A stretch of DNA of 64,000 nucleotides from Chondrus crispus (taxonomy: Eukaryota; Rhodophyta; Florideophyceae; Gigartinales; Gigartinaceae). The position numbers and the translations under genes are program-made. This document shows, in pieces, positions 53,158 to 64,000 of this stretch (positions within the stretch are counted from its first letter, which is position 1; each line of letters opens with the position of its first letter). The stretch is taken from positions 96,960 to 160,959 of the forward strand of contig NW_005179076.1 in NCBI RefSeq assembly GCF_000350225.1, written 5' to 3'. The notes beneath the pieces were generated by a model that worked only from the letters and a program-made list of their open reading frames with translations, ran no database searches and was not told the origin of the DNA.

Positions 53158-56100
53158 ATCGTCCCATTGACCCCTTGCCGATGGTAGCGTCCTGCCGATC
53201 CATGTTCGGATCATTGTCCTCTGAGAGTGTCGTCCCCTCGTCGACGCTTCCCTTCGTTCCACCGAAAATAAATTGCATTTCCGTCTCCTATCAACTTCCT
53301 CCTCTTTTTTCATACGCTCCGTCGCCGCGGTCGCATCTTTTTCTCTCCACTTTCCTTCTCTTTTCCTCGTTACTGTCTCCCTTCTCTTATCCACTTTCCG
53401 TGCACCCCTGCGTCCCTTCGTAACACATCGTCCCTTGACGTCAAATTTTCCTTCTCGCTCATAGCCACAGTAGTTTTCTCACCGCCCAAAAAAACCCAGG
53501 AAGAATGCAGTGACTTTTTGCATTCTGCACACAAAGCCTTGCGTAGTTCCCCTTAAAATCAAAATTCCAGGGCTCTGACGATCATTCTTTCTGATAGGGT
53601 GCGCTCGTCGTGAATGTAGTCGCCAACTCGGTGGCGATCGGGGTCCTCTCTTCCTGATCTTGCCCTTTTGATGGGGTGCCACTCTGGCCACGTAGGCTTC
53701 TCAAGCCTATCAACTAACCCAGCTCGTTTGCGGCGGAGATGCCGTCGGCATGTCTCCGACTTTTTATCCCGCAAACTTTGCTCGTCAAAGAGCGCTTCAA
53801 CCCTTGTCAATAAAAAAAGGTCATTCTGCTTCACCCGTTTTTTTTGTGCCTCATTTTCCTACTAAATAGGGAATTCTTCCCGTCTCCATCGACCTCCTTT
53901 TCCCTACAAACAGGCCGTGATGTTTGTGAAGGCGGGAATTTAATTTTCCCTCACCTCGCGTCATCCTCCAGCGCACCGTCTCTTTGCCTACTCTCCTTTT
54001 TTCTTCGTCCTGCCGTTTTTTCTTTTTTCTTTCATCTCAGCGAGTGACTCGATTCGTTGAGCTTGAGCGTGGCTGTCATGCGTGAATCCGGGCTTTTGCA
54101 TGGATCGAAGTGGGTGTGAAGTTCTTGGTCCTCAGAGCTTCGTGCCACTATCAATTTGTCAAAACGAGAGGTACTCTCAGTAATTACACATATTCTCTCA
54201 AACGTCATCGCCGACGTTCGTCGCGTTTTCGGATCCAGAGGATCAACTTTCATCATCATGCATCCCTTTTGTCCGTTGGGATCGTTCCTCTTGTACGTCA
54301 ACACTCGGCAAACATTCTGGAGAAAGTACCGATTCGTTGCGTCGTCGGCTTCAGCGCTTGGATCTTCCACCCTTGACTCCTCCTCTTCTGCACAGTGTAC
54401 GCGTTCCGAATCCTTCTCTTGAAGTAACACGGTCTTTTCATCCTCTTCTGGGGTGCTCTCATTTTCGCCCTCACACATGCAGCTCATGTCTCATTTTTCC
54501 TTCTCTTATTCTCCCCGGCTCTTCTCCCTCTTGTTAGTCGATCCACGCACCGACCTCTTCCATTTCCTTGAAACGTTTCCCTCCCATGTCACAACGCTTC
54601 CCGCTTGCTCAGGGATACGGATAAAATTTCGAATCTCCATTTTTTGTGGCTTGCTGGCGTACGGAACAGCGCGTGCGATGATACCGTCGTAATCGTAAGA
54701 TCGTGACTCTTGTCGGTCTGCGCTGCGTTCTCTAGATCACAAGACAAAAAGGGCAAACAGAAAGAAAGAAAGGAAATTGAGCAGTAGTTGATCGTCGGTG
54801 ATCAGTAAGTGTGTGTGGCGCGTGCGTTTGGAAAACTACGCGAGGGTCAGAGTTCATCGGAACCGAGAGGCTTATCGATATCTTTCAGTTAAGCTGTGCT
54901 TCTTCGATTCGCCGCATAATTGCAGACAGTAGGATCCCTCTGCCCTCGCTTGTGAATACAGCCGACGACTGACGTCGCTCCCTTGGTCGACATCCCGCGC
55001 GGGACGGGCACGCTCCACTTTTTCCTGCTGGTATCTTCGCATGGCGGAGGGGTTACGGACTTGTGCGCGCTGTTTGCACCCCTCTTTTTTTGTCTAAGTA
55101 CTCGGCCCCTCGTGCGCTCCATTCGACATGCCTTCCTAAATTTTGCTTCAAAATTCCCGATGTGGTTCTGCGTTCCCACTTGGGCATCGCGACACTTGTC
55201 GATTTGCACAGGGGGGAGTTGCGGTGTACTCGGAGGTGTCCCGCGGCTTACGCGATGGGCCATCCAACGACAACTGCCTGCCCTTCGGACTCTCCCGTCG
55301 CATCGTGGTGCATCTCTTCATCCTCAAGAGGTACGCCTCCCCACGCCTCCAACACTCATTCCTGCCAATACCTCAGCTCCGTCGCACATCTCATCATCCA
55401 CTTCCTCCTGCTTGCATGCGTATGCACCTCAGCCACATCCTTTAGACCCCTTCTCCCTCGACTCAAAGATAACCTACTCGTCCGTTTGACGCACCCCCAT
55501 GTCCACCGTGGAGGACATTAGTCTGCACCTCCTTTCCCTGTTGCCCCCCACAGTATCAGCGAGAATAGCCCACTTGCGCGGGATATTCGGGCGTATAGCA
55601 TTCGCGACCGACACAGCCTGATCGGTAGGCCTGCACACGCAACTGCGAAACCACGCTTGTTCCTTCACTTACCCTCTTTTCAATGCGTTCCGCTCTCCCA
55701 TTTATGCTGCCGTTTGGTTGCCACCAGAGACTTCCTCAATCACCCACAGCCCTTCAACCAGCCGTCGGCCATTTCAGCTCTTCTCCAACGACATGAAGTA
55801 CGCCCCTCCAGGAAGCTCTGCCTTAATCTCATCGTCGTGCGCGGTCACTCGTAAAGCACACGTCTTCCGGACTCCGTCCTGTCTCACGGCGTTCGCTATA
55901 TACTTATATTTTTCTAATCTAACTAATGTCACCTGGTTGGCCATCAACGTCGTGCATCCATTTTCCTTTTCTCTTCTTGTACGTGGACGACTTGGTTCAC
56001 CTTCGTCATTCTCTTAGGGGCCCCGGACGTTGCCCGTGGCTGTGTCTTTGACATCAAAAAACCAAAAAGAAACAAAACCGAAGCAAAGAAAAGGAAAAGA

Positions 56101-56590
56101 AAATAAAAGAGAGGTCTTCGTTATGACCCGGTGAGAATCCCGCCACGCGAGTGTCGGCCGTAACCTTGTCGAAGGCGGAATTGATCTCGAAGATTATTGC
56201 CTCTTAAACGTCCTCCTTGGGCTCCTCGTAAACTTGCTGACTGACCTCCGCGGTGCGGGGTCGTGTTCCCAACATCTTCAAAAATAAAATAAAATAGAGC
56301 AACACAAAAGCAATCACGAAATAAAACAAAAACGAGACCGAATTGTTATGAACGTAAGAGTGAAAAAGGTGGATTATCCAGTCCATGTCCCCGTTCTCCC
56401 AGCGTTCTTTCTTCGCTTGGCACCCCGTTACGCGACTTCCGACCTGAGTATCTCATCACGACGCTCATCCTACTCGTGCGCGCGCTGCTTCTACTTGCGG
56501 GTGGCTATTTGAAGGCCCCTCACCTGGTTTGTTCCATCTCATCGTTCCCCTTTTCTTGACCCTCAGGTCGGCTCGCTCTGCCCAGTGCGG
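53158..56590. other. 3' region of gypsy B
   Basis: Collinear with A's 3' region at both ends but different between about 53.4 and 54.9 kb. A minus-strand frame at 54032-54487 (151 codons) looks coding (acidic start, then NRYFLQNVCRVLTYKRNDPN and TFERICVITESTSRFDKLIV) and has no counterpart seen in A. A plus-strand frame at 55500-56017 (EDISLHLLSLLPPTVSARIA; NHACSFTYPLFNAFRSPIYA) parallels A with the same TGA. Functions unknown. Confidence 0.4.
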
Positions 56591-56591
56591 A

Positions 56592-56822
56592 TTACCGCAC
56601 TGACACTGACATGTGAAATTCTTGGTTACCACTATCCTGATTGCGCTTGCGCGACCTGCGCGGGCAAGGATAGTCTTTTCCGTCGCAAATACGTGACGGC
56701 CGCGCTGCGGGGCAATTACTCGATGGGTTCCCACGTTGCGTCCTTGAGGGTATACCCATACCATCTCACTTTGAGAATTAATTTCTCTCCGTCGTAGCCG
56801 TGGTCCACGATCTTGTCGATCA
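56592..56822 (-). pseudogene. Chromodomain of gypsy B, with a TAA
   Basis: VIDKIVDHGYDGEKLILKV, then RWYGYTLKDATWEPIE, then TAA where A has CAA (Gln). It is out of frame with integrase in the same way as in A. Confidence 0.8.
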
Positions 56823-58244
56823 CATGATCACATACTCCTGACTCCTAGCTCCTTCTTCCTGCATGTCCAACTGTCCGTCCCCCTTCCGAAGAGTCAGTGA
56901 CTCCTCGTCACCCTGTTCTTCCGAACCTCCCATCTCTTGTAGACCGGGCGTGGTCCCCGTAGCTTCCTGATTTATCAACGGTCCGTCCATCCTATCTTTC
57001 GCTTGCGCGGCGGGTCCTTCTCGTTTTCCTCCTGTGTTGAGAAATCGTAGCGCTTGTCGTAGCCCGACTATCGGCGTGTAGTCCATGGGACTAGGGGCTA
57101 ATTCGACTACATATCGCGACACGCGCTCTTCCTGGTCGCCGATGGATATGACGACTGTACTCTCCGTTGACTCCTTCACTTGATATGGACCTGTAGCCAC
57201 TTGTGCCAACTTATGTTTCGGCTCGGTGGCCGTGCCTTGCTCTTTCCGAAGGAATACGTATGATCCTGAAGGGATGTCATACTTCGACTTGCGGAGCCTT
57301 GCGTCGAAATTTTGCTTGTAGCGCGCTTGTTCTTTCCGCAAGCTCTTACCAGCGCCTTTCATCAGGCTTTCCAACCACGACTGCCATTTCAGGTAGTACG
57401 CTCGATTCGAGCTAAATCCTTCCAAACTTGGCTGTGCTTGTAACGCAATGCTTCTCGGCGTCCGAGCTAACACCAGCTCGAAGGGCGCGATGTACGTAGT
57501 TCGATGCACTTGCGTGTTGTATGCGAACGTCACGGCGTCGCTAAATAGGTCCCAGTCCTTGGGATGCTCTCCAACATATTTTCGCAACGCGGAAGTCAGC
57601 GTACGGTTAAACCTCTCAACTTGGCCGTTGGCTTGCGGGTGGTACGTAGCCGTGAACACATTGCGTATGCCGAGAATTCGACAGGCGTTCTAAAAGAACC
57701 GGGCCGTGAATTGTGTTCCATTGTCGGACAGCAGCTTGACCGGCGGTCCGTACACGAATACCCAATGGTGAACGAAGGCTTGTGCGATGTGTGCAGCTGA
57801 TATCTTCTTCAACGGTATGGTTCGTACCAGTTTCAAGTATCGATCGCTGATCACGAGAATATACCGATTTCCTCGTTTAGTTGTAATTAGCTCGCCGAGA
57901 ATGTCGATGGCGACAAACTCCAGCGGAGCTTTGGGCGTGAACAGCTTTATTTCCTTCGTGTTTCTTCTTAACTTCACCCTTTCCTGCGCGCATGCGGCGC
58001 AATTCTTCGCGACTGCGTAGCAGTCTAGGGCCATCGTAGGCCAATAAAAATATGTTCTCAATGTCTTGTAAAGTTTCCTGCCTCCCGGGTGGCCTGCCAA
58101 TTTTGCGTAGTGGCTCAACCCTAGGACGCGGTCCGTTAATGATTGTGGTATCACCACTTGTACAAACTCCGCCGCGGTACGGCATAGAGTTCCTTCGAGT
58201 TCTTCGGTCTCCATGCTGAACGTTCTCACCTTTCCGGCGTCCAT
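56820..58244 (-). pseudogene. Integrase of gypsy B with one TAG
   Basis: Full integrase in one frame (HHCC zinc part, AIDILGEL, LLSDNGTQF, GQVERFNRTL, GPY region) except for TAG at 57690-57692, where A has CAG (Gln) in RFFQNVC. It is the uninterrupted homologue of the A integrase; the linker before it spans the empty insertion site. Confidence 0.92.
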
Positions 58245-58718
58245 TTCATCCTTGATTCGGTTGCAGAAGGGGTCGACGGCTTGCTCGCGAATGAGCTCCT
58301 CCGGAGCGACAGATTGGAATTGATCGAGGCGATCAGGGGCGGCCCCCCCTCAAGAGCGAGGATGTCGTCTAGCGCGACAGAATTGTCCTCGTTCTCCACT
58401 GTTTCCTCGGCCGGTTCGGCCATAAAGCATGGAATTTCATCGTCGATTTCGTCGACGGTTTCTCCAGCGGTCCGTAGTCTTGACAGGGCATCAGCTTGGC
58501 TGTTAGCCTTGCCCTTCTTGTACTTGATTTCGAAATCAAATTCCGAGAGGCGGAGCCTCCATCGGATTAATGTCTCGCTGGGGTCGGTTACGTTCATCAA
58601 CCACCTCAATGAGGCATGGTCGGTATGCACAATGAAGTGCTCGCCATATAGATATGGTCTTAGAGTCTGTACGGCCCAAATTACCGCTAGAAATTCTTTT
58701 TCTGATACAGAATAGTTT
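58226..58718 (-). pseudogene. RNase H C-terminal part and linker of gypsy B
   Basis: TDHASLRWLMN and KYKKGKANSQADALSRL as in A. A frameshift near 58345 in a C-run separates it from the integrase frame. Confidence 0.85.
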
Positions 58719-58720
58719 CT

Positions 58721-60213
58721 CTAGGCTGCGGCTAACGTTCTTGAAAAGAACCCGATGGGTTTACGTTGCGCATCCGGATGCGTTTGAAATAATGCAGCGC
58801 CGATTTGATAGTCGCTTGCATCAGTGTGTACCGAGTAGGGTAGGTCCTTCTTCGGCAGAGCCAACACCGGCGGCGCCAAGATGGCGTCGTTGAGCTTATG
58901 AAAAGCTTTTTCGCACGGTTCGTCGAATCCTTCCAACTGGACCGGTTGTCCCTTCTTCAATAGTTGATTGAGCGGATGCGCGATTTTCGCGTAATGTGGG
59001 ACAAACCTGCGGTAGACATTGCAGAGTCCCAAGAAGCTCCTGAGCTGGGTCTGCGTTTGAGGAAACCTCACTTGTTCCAGTGCGGCGGTTCGCGCGGCGT
59101 CAAATTTCAATGTACCTAGCCGAACGACGTGGCCTAAGTACTTGATCTTTTCGACGAAAAATTCGCACTTGCGAAGCTTGAGCTTCGCACCTGTCTTTTC
59201 CAATACAGACAGTATTTCGTCAACGTGGACGACGTGCTCCTCCCAGGATTTGCTGAAGATGATGATATCATCTAGATATACCAGACAGCATTTCCAGCGG
59301 AACGGAGAGAGCAGGATATCCATAGCTCTCTGAAACGTCGCTGGCGCATTGGTAAGCCCGAAGGGCATTCTTGAAAAACGGTAGAGACCTGAGTGACACG
59401 AAAAAGCTGTATTGTCGCGTTCCGCTTCCGGAATAGGCATTTGCCAATACCCTGAAATCGCGTCCAACGCGGAAAAGACCTTGGTGTCTCCCAAAGAGTC
59501 CAGACACTCATCCATGCGCGGCAAAGGGTACGTGTCCATCACCGTTATCGCGTTTAACCTGCGATAGTCGACACAAAAGCACATCGGTCCGTCCGGCTTG
59601 GGCACTAATAAAACGGGCGACGCTCATTCTGACTGCGCCGGCTCGATGACTCCTGCATCTAACATCTTCTGTACTTCTGCGTCCTCGACCTCCCGAGCCC
59701 TTGGACCGGCTCGGTAGGGAGCTTGTGCGATTGGCCTTGTGTCCGGGGCCAGTTCAATCCGGTGGACCGTGGTGTTCATTTCACTAAGGGTCCCGTCCCA
59801 TATGCGGGAATATTTTTTTAGCATCCGACGGAATCTTTCGCGCAGCCGGTCCGGCACGTGGCTCAGGTCGAGCTCCTCCACGTCCGGCGGGGGAGGCTCA
59901 ATCCACCGCTCCGGCTTCGTAGTTGCCGTCGCGGAGAGCCCTTCCTCCCGTTCTCCTTGCTGGTCCTCGCGATCTTGTTCCGACGGTTTGCATCTTCTCT
60001 CGCCCGTAGGCGGCGGGGTAGAATTAGTGAATTTTTCCTCATCCCTTCCTTGAATTCCAAATACCTCACCAATGGTGGTATTGCTCTTGAGTACGGCCCT
60101 TGGGTGCGGTAGTAGTTCCGCCACCACCTGGCCTTTTTGAACCCTGACAGGGTAATTCCTAAAATTCGCAACAAGCAATCTAAAAGGTTTGTCAGGCTCA
60201 ACTTGGACTTCAC
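58721..60213 (-). pseudogene. Reverse transcriptase and RNase H of gypsy B
   Basis: The frame 60178-59624 holds the linker and RT start (DLSHVPDRLRERFRRMLKKY, VIEPAQSE) and ends at TGA. The next frame starts at 59605 with PKPDGPMCFCVDYRRLNA, FSALDAISGYWQMP, FGLTNAPATFQRAM, CLVYLDDIIIFSK, a connection domain and YSVHTDASDYQIGAALF of RNase H. It is the better preserved RT of the two copies. The stop at about 59624 falls where A has a Trp codon (TGG to TGA). Confidence 0.9.
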
Positions 60214-60309
60214 CGTTGGTGCTTACCAGTCCGTGCTTGTCGTATAGGGGTGCAAAGGCTTCTGCTTCCCCCCATCCTTAGCGTCGCTGGCGCTTGGATG
60301 GTGACTCTC

Positions 60310-61746
60310 CTAGTTCCTCTCCTTGGCGCCGCTCGCCGAGCCATGCACCTTCGCGTAATTAACTAGTCTCAAAAACGAAACGTCCCAATTGTCTTGTCGG
60401 TATTGCGATACCATCGGCTTGATACTCGAATCGAGTCCTTCAATAAACATTGTCATCTGTTCTTCCATCGAATATACGTTTCCACATCGATTGCTCGCGT
60501 CCGTCAGACGGATATAAAATTCCATCTCGTCTTCAGACGGTAGCTGCTGTACTTCCCGTAAAGCGAGTACGGCTTGGCGGATTGCCTCATTGGTGGCGAA
60601 GCTTTGTAATAGCCACTGTACGGCCTCCGGCCAGACGGATATTTTCCCATGGTGGGACCCCGCCGTTTGTGACACCGAAGTGTACTGCCTCAAGGCGATT
60701 CCGCTGAGGAACTCCGGTAGCAAGCGGATCGCTTGGCCTTCGTTCATCTCCTGGGTGTCGAATTCTTGGACTATCTTAGCTAAAAAATCTAGAACCAATA
60801 CGACATCGTCTCCTGTGAACGTATTGTCTCTCTTCACCTTTGGTGGTATGTCTCTTCTGATCTTTTGCACGGCGGTCCGCCGCTTGCCCGACAAACGTGT
60901 CTGCGAGTTCCGCAGGCGGTACGTACTGTACGAAAGCAACTTCTTGAAGAGGTGGTTGGTCAGATTTAATTCCTCCAACTCCTCCCATCGCGGTCCGCGC
61001 CGCGTCGCGATGTCTTCTGGCTCCGCTTCTTGATCTCTCCGCGAGGCGGACGAAGTAACTCCGCCTCGTTTGGAACTCTTCTTATTCGACGAAATTTCAT
61101 TTCCGTCTGTCGATCTTCGGCCGGAATTTCTTGAATGGTTCGACGAGCCGTCGTCACTATTTTCTGCTGAAACATTCGACTCCGAATTTGAGTCGCAATT
61201 TTCGCGGTCGTCACCACAGTGACTTTTCTTCTTCTTTCGGCCTTTGGCAGACTTAGGGCTCTTCCACTTGGAATCTCGGATCCGGACTGACTTGTCCTTC
61301 TTCGTTGGACTATCGATTTCTTCTCCGTCGGAGAGCGATCCCGCGTCCAAACTTGGTTCGGCCCGGCCCGCAGCTTGCTCAAGGTCCTTGAGTCGCCGTG
61401 AAGCGCGGTAGAACCGGTCGTCGATGCTGTCCCTTGTCTTGGCCAGCGTTTCCACGGCATGATTCGCGTCTCGCCACGCTTCTTCCGCGGCGAGCTTTTG
61501 CGAATCCAGCACTTTCGGATCTCGGGCCGGGGACGCACCGGTACCTAAATTCTCAACGAGAACCACACGGGCTGTCAGCTCTTCAAGCGCAGCGTGGAAC
61601 TCGGATTTTAGCAACTCCTGTTGCTTCTGAAAAATGCCCAGAAGTTCGTCGAGCTTGTTCTTCGTTTCCTGACGAATCTCCTCGCTCAATTTTTCGAACT
61701 TCTCTTCCAGGCCGTTTTTCTCAACGGCCGTCCCCGAAGGGGACAC
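60310..61746 (-). pseudogene. Truncated Gag of gypsy B
   Basis: 478 codons: coiled-coil N-terminal region (ETKNKLDELLGIFQKQQELL), basic/acidic spacer, and the capsid motifs FDTQEMNEGQAIRLLPEFL and REVQQLPSEDEMEFYIRL. It ends at KVHGSASGAKERN-stop. The zinc knuckle and the whole protease present in A (about 42.85-41.2 kb) are missing; the next sequence is the linker before RT. Any Gag made could not be processed by its own protease. Confidence 0.88.
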
Positions 61747-61968
61747 TTCTGCAACTGGATCAGTAGCCGAATCTCCTTGGCTACGTGTACAAGGTCCTCG
61801 CCGAATCCTCGACTCTTGAGCTGATCCAGCCCTTCTGACCCCAGGACCGACGTCCTTGGGTTGGCTTCATGCCATGGTCCGCTCGTAATAAACGAGACCT
61901 ATCGAACTAATTTACCTATTTCCGACTTCTGTGCGTAGTTTCCAGATTCTAGGTCGGGAGACCACTTA

Positions 61969-63093
61969 TGTAGTGCAATGTGCCTGTCAGGCCGGAACCA
62001 GGGTCCAACAGTGCAGCGACAACACAATCAACAAACAACAACTAACAAGCCTTGCCGACGGCACAGCCCTACGGAGTGTCCGATTCTCCATTTCCCTTTA
62101 AGTGGGTTTGCGGCCCACAGTAGCGCAAGTCCCTGACAGGGGGGGCAAAAGGAAGAGGCCTGCCCCGGGATGGATGGTGGTAGAGTCTTTTACAGGCAGT
62201 TGCTCGGCGAGTTCGGGGCGGTAATTAGGAAGCCGGGCCCGATGGGTCGTAAATCCAATGCTCGCAAAGCGCCTGTTACACCTTATACCCTTGATAAGGT
62301 CTTCGACGGGGGCGTCGCAACGCAGCCCGTCGGGAATTAGCAAACACGTAGCAGCGCTACACCTCCGTACTGCCCGATGGCAAAGTACCGACACCGGAAC
62401 GGTCGCAACCTGTATCTGATGGAACCAACACTGTCCTGTATACACAACAGGACCTTCGAGGGAAACGTCGTTGCAACAGCCTCCGTCGATGAACGTAAAC
62501 AAGTAGCAGCGCTACACCCACGTGTCGCCCGATGGCCAAGACACCTAAACCGGTCCGGTCGCAACCAAAGCCGATGGCACCAACAACAAACAAAAGAACC
62601 AACATAAGAGCCCGATGACTCCAGTCGTCACAGTGCAGATCGCAATCAGGCACTGTGGAACCAACACAAGATAAGGAAATAGAAATAGAGATAGAAATAG
62701 AAAAGGATAGGTGAAATAAAGGAACAGGAAAAGGGAACCCCCGAGCGCAAAGGATAACGTAATCTGTGGTAAAAGGGAGCGTCTTGGGAAGACGGACTTC
62801 GACCAAGGCGATATTCAACTCTGGCAACTCGGGTTACCTTTACTGACTTGGTGGTCAGATGGCTAAGGTATATATCGTCCCGCCGGAGCCACTACAGTAG
62901 CTCGCGGCGCTAGATCCTAGATCTAATCTAATGTCAGCAAAATTAATGCCAACTAGTTAACTAAATAAAATAAAATAATTAGAAATTTAAACCGTGCAAT
63001 TATTCACACGTGTGTCCCCAACCCGGACTACTTTTCATATCCAAATATTTTCCTTTCTTTTCACCCCCCTTTTCAGGTGCGTATTGCACTACA
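61969..63093 (-). repeat. 5' LTR of gypsy B, with an internal 159-base duplication
   Basis: TGTAGTGCAATGTG to TATTGCACTACA, 1,125 bp against 966 in A. The motif GTAGCAGCGCTACAC recurs 159 bases apart (about 62347 and 62506), which accounts for the extra length. It is inserted at CGGAC of the plus-strand gypsy C copy. Confidence 0.88.
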
Positions 63094-63879
63094 CGGACCA
63101 TCGCTTCGATGTTACGCAATTACGTCGGCGAACATCAGGACGACTGGGACGTGTACGTGGGGCCGCTCACGTACGCGTACAACTCCCACGTACATCGTGC
63201 GACGAGTACCACGCCCTTCGAGCTCGTCCTCAGCCGACCCCTGCCGGAGTTCTCTCTCCGTAGAGCCGACGGTGACGCGCCCCCGTCCGATAGGGGCAAC
63301 GCGCGCGCTGAGTTCCTCAAGACGTTGGAAGACACGATCCAGAAGGCGTACGGGAGCCTGCCCCGGACGCAGGCTCGGTACAAGCGGGACTTCGATAAGC
63401 GCTTCAGACGGCTCAACGCACGTATCAGGCCAGGTAATTACGTCTACCTGAACCCCACCGATGGGGCAAAGACGTCTAACAAACTCGCGTCGCCCGCCGT
63501 TGGGCCATACCGGGTACTCGCCAACGACCGGCGAACCATCACGATCGGTCGTGATGGTGTCACCGAGCGCGTCTCCGCAGCCCGCTGCGTGTACGCGCCA
63601 CCACCGCCGGGCGCGCCACGGGCGAGTACGACAACCCCAAGTGACCTTGCCGACAAGGTCACCGAGGGCACGCAGTGTGCCGTGGAACGATTACTCCGGC
63701 ATCGAGCCATGAAGGACGCAACAATCGAGTTCCTCATCAAGTGGGCGGATTACGACACGCCCACATGGACCGCCCGGACTCACGTTCCGGAGGAGTTGGT
63801 GTCTCGTTACGCCCAACGCCTCCGGAGACGCACCGGCAGGAACCTCACGTCTGACGTGAACGCGGACGTTCACGCTTGA
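63094..63879 (+). pseudogene. Integrase C-terminal half plus chromodomain of a second gypsy C copy
   Basis: Starts mid-core (RTIASMLRNYVGEHQDDWDV), directly after the gypsy B LTR; the upstream Asp residues are missing. It continues through the GPY region (KLASPAVGPYRVL) and an intact chromodomain (QCAVERLLRHRAMKDATIEFL, KWADYDTPTWTA) to TGA at 63877-63879. Very like 51473-52300 on the opposite strand, so two inverted C copies flank gypsy B. An upstream frame start at 63010 is LTR sequence, not gene. Confidence 0.9.
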
Positions 63880-64000
63880 GAGGGGGGCCCTCAACCGCTT
63901 CGTTACGGTTCACGTGAGGACCGCACAGAAGTCAAGCCGTATTTGACTTCTGAAACCCAAGGCCGCACTCGGCGAAGGCGCCAACGAAGCAGCGCTCCGA
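63880..64000 (+). other. Polypurine tract and 3' flank of the plus-strand gypsy C copy
   Basis: GAGAGGGGGG directly after the stop, then CCCTCAACCGCT as in the other C copy. The element continues beyond the window. Confidence 0.55.

Larger units (their letters stand above)
52985..63093 (-). mobile_element. Ty3/gypsy chromodomain retrotransposon B, same family as A, left end missing
   Basis: Minus-strand element with 5' LTR (61969-63093), gag, RT, RNase H, integrase, chromodomain and 3' region. It lacks a 3' LTR: at about 52.98 kb its sequence passes directly into gypsy C. Relative to A it lacks the nucleocapsid and protease region. It preserves the uninterrupted site (58148-58151) where the 13.9 kb element entered A. 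Confidence 0.88.

Noticed and set aside
63010-63093. N-terminal extension of the plus-strand integrase frame
   Set aside because: These codons are the end of the gypsy B LTR read in the integrase frame by chance.

Overview
The window is nuclear eukaryotic DNA dominated by transposable elements. The fragmentary host genes (a carotenoid cleavage oxygenase, a trehalose-phosphate synthase/phosphatase piece, a U1-70K RNA-binding piece, a PTEN-formin piece), the apparent scarcity of introns and the mass of chromodomain Ty3/gypsy elements would fit a red macroalga such as Chondrus or a relative. That assignment is inference; the sequence alone does not prove it.

Layout. Positions 1-6.5 kb are host-like: the 3' end of a membrane protein gene, a carotenoid oxygenase gene with one in-frame stop, and a protein-kinase-fold gene. 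Positions 6.9-9.26 kb hold a pogo-like DNA transposon with matching terminal inverted repeats (TIRs) and a TA target duplication. Positions 9.26-13.7 kb hold a decayed piggyBac-like element hit twice by solo LTRs of one family. Positions 13.7-16.1 kb hold a second decayed DDE transposase hit by a solo LTR of another family.

From 17.6 to 46.6 kb there is a tower of nested insertions, and I could find the target-site duplication (TSD) of three levels. An LTR (family D, from 17595) was hit by an LTR of family E (17871-18424 plus 45608-45655, TSD CCGTT). That was hit by a Ty3/gypsy element, here called A (18425-45607, TSD TAACC). A's pol gene was in turn split by a 13.9 kb DNA element (25258-39177, TSD GTAT). 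A second gypsy copy, B, at 53-63.1 kb keeps the uninterrupted pol site, so the insertion point is known to the base.

The 13.9 kb element is the most interesting object. It has about 1.7 kb TIRs. A divergent gene pair sits at its centre: a transposase-like protein with a GHTHEDID signature, and a DNA-methyltransferase-like protein with a zinc finger. It also carries fragments of at least five unrelated host genes: trehalose-phosphate phosphatase and U1-70K inside the TIRs; PTEN-C2-formin, WD40 and probably an Avl9-like DENN gene in the interior. It looks like a large gene-capturing DNA transposon.

Positions 46-64 kb hold pieces of another chromodomain gypsy family, C. One copy lies on the minus strand with its 3' LTR at 45953-46607 and a long plus-strand (antisense) reading frame between integrase and LTR. 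Gypsy B follows, with its left end missing, its 5' LTR at 61969-63093 and its nucleocapsid and protease deleted. A second C copy lies on the plus strand and runs to the window edge. Nearly every element carries frameshifts or nonsense codons, so little here is autonomous as it stands.
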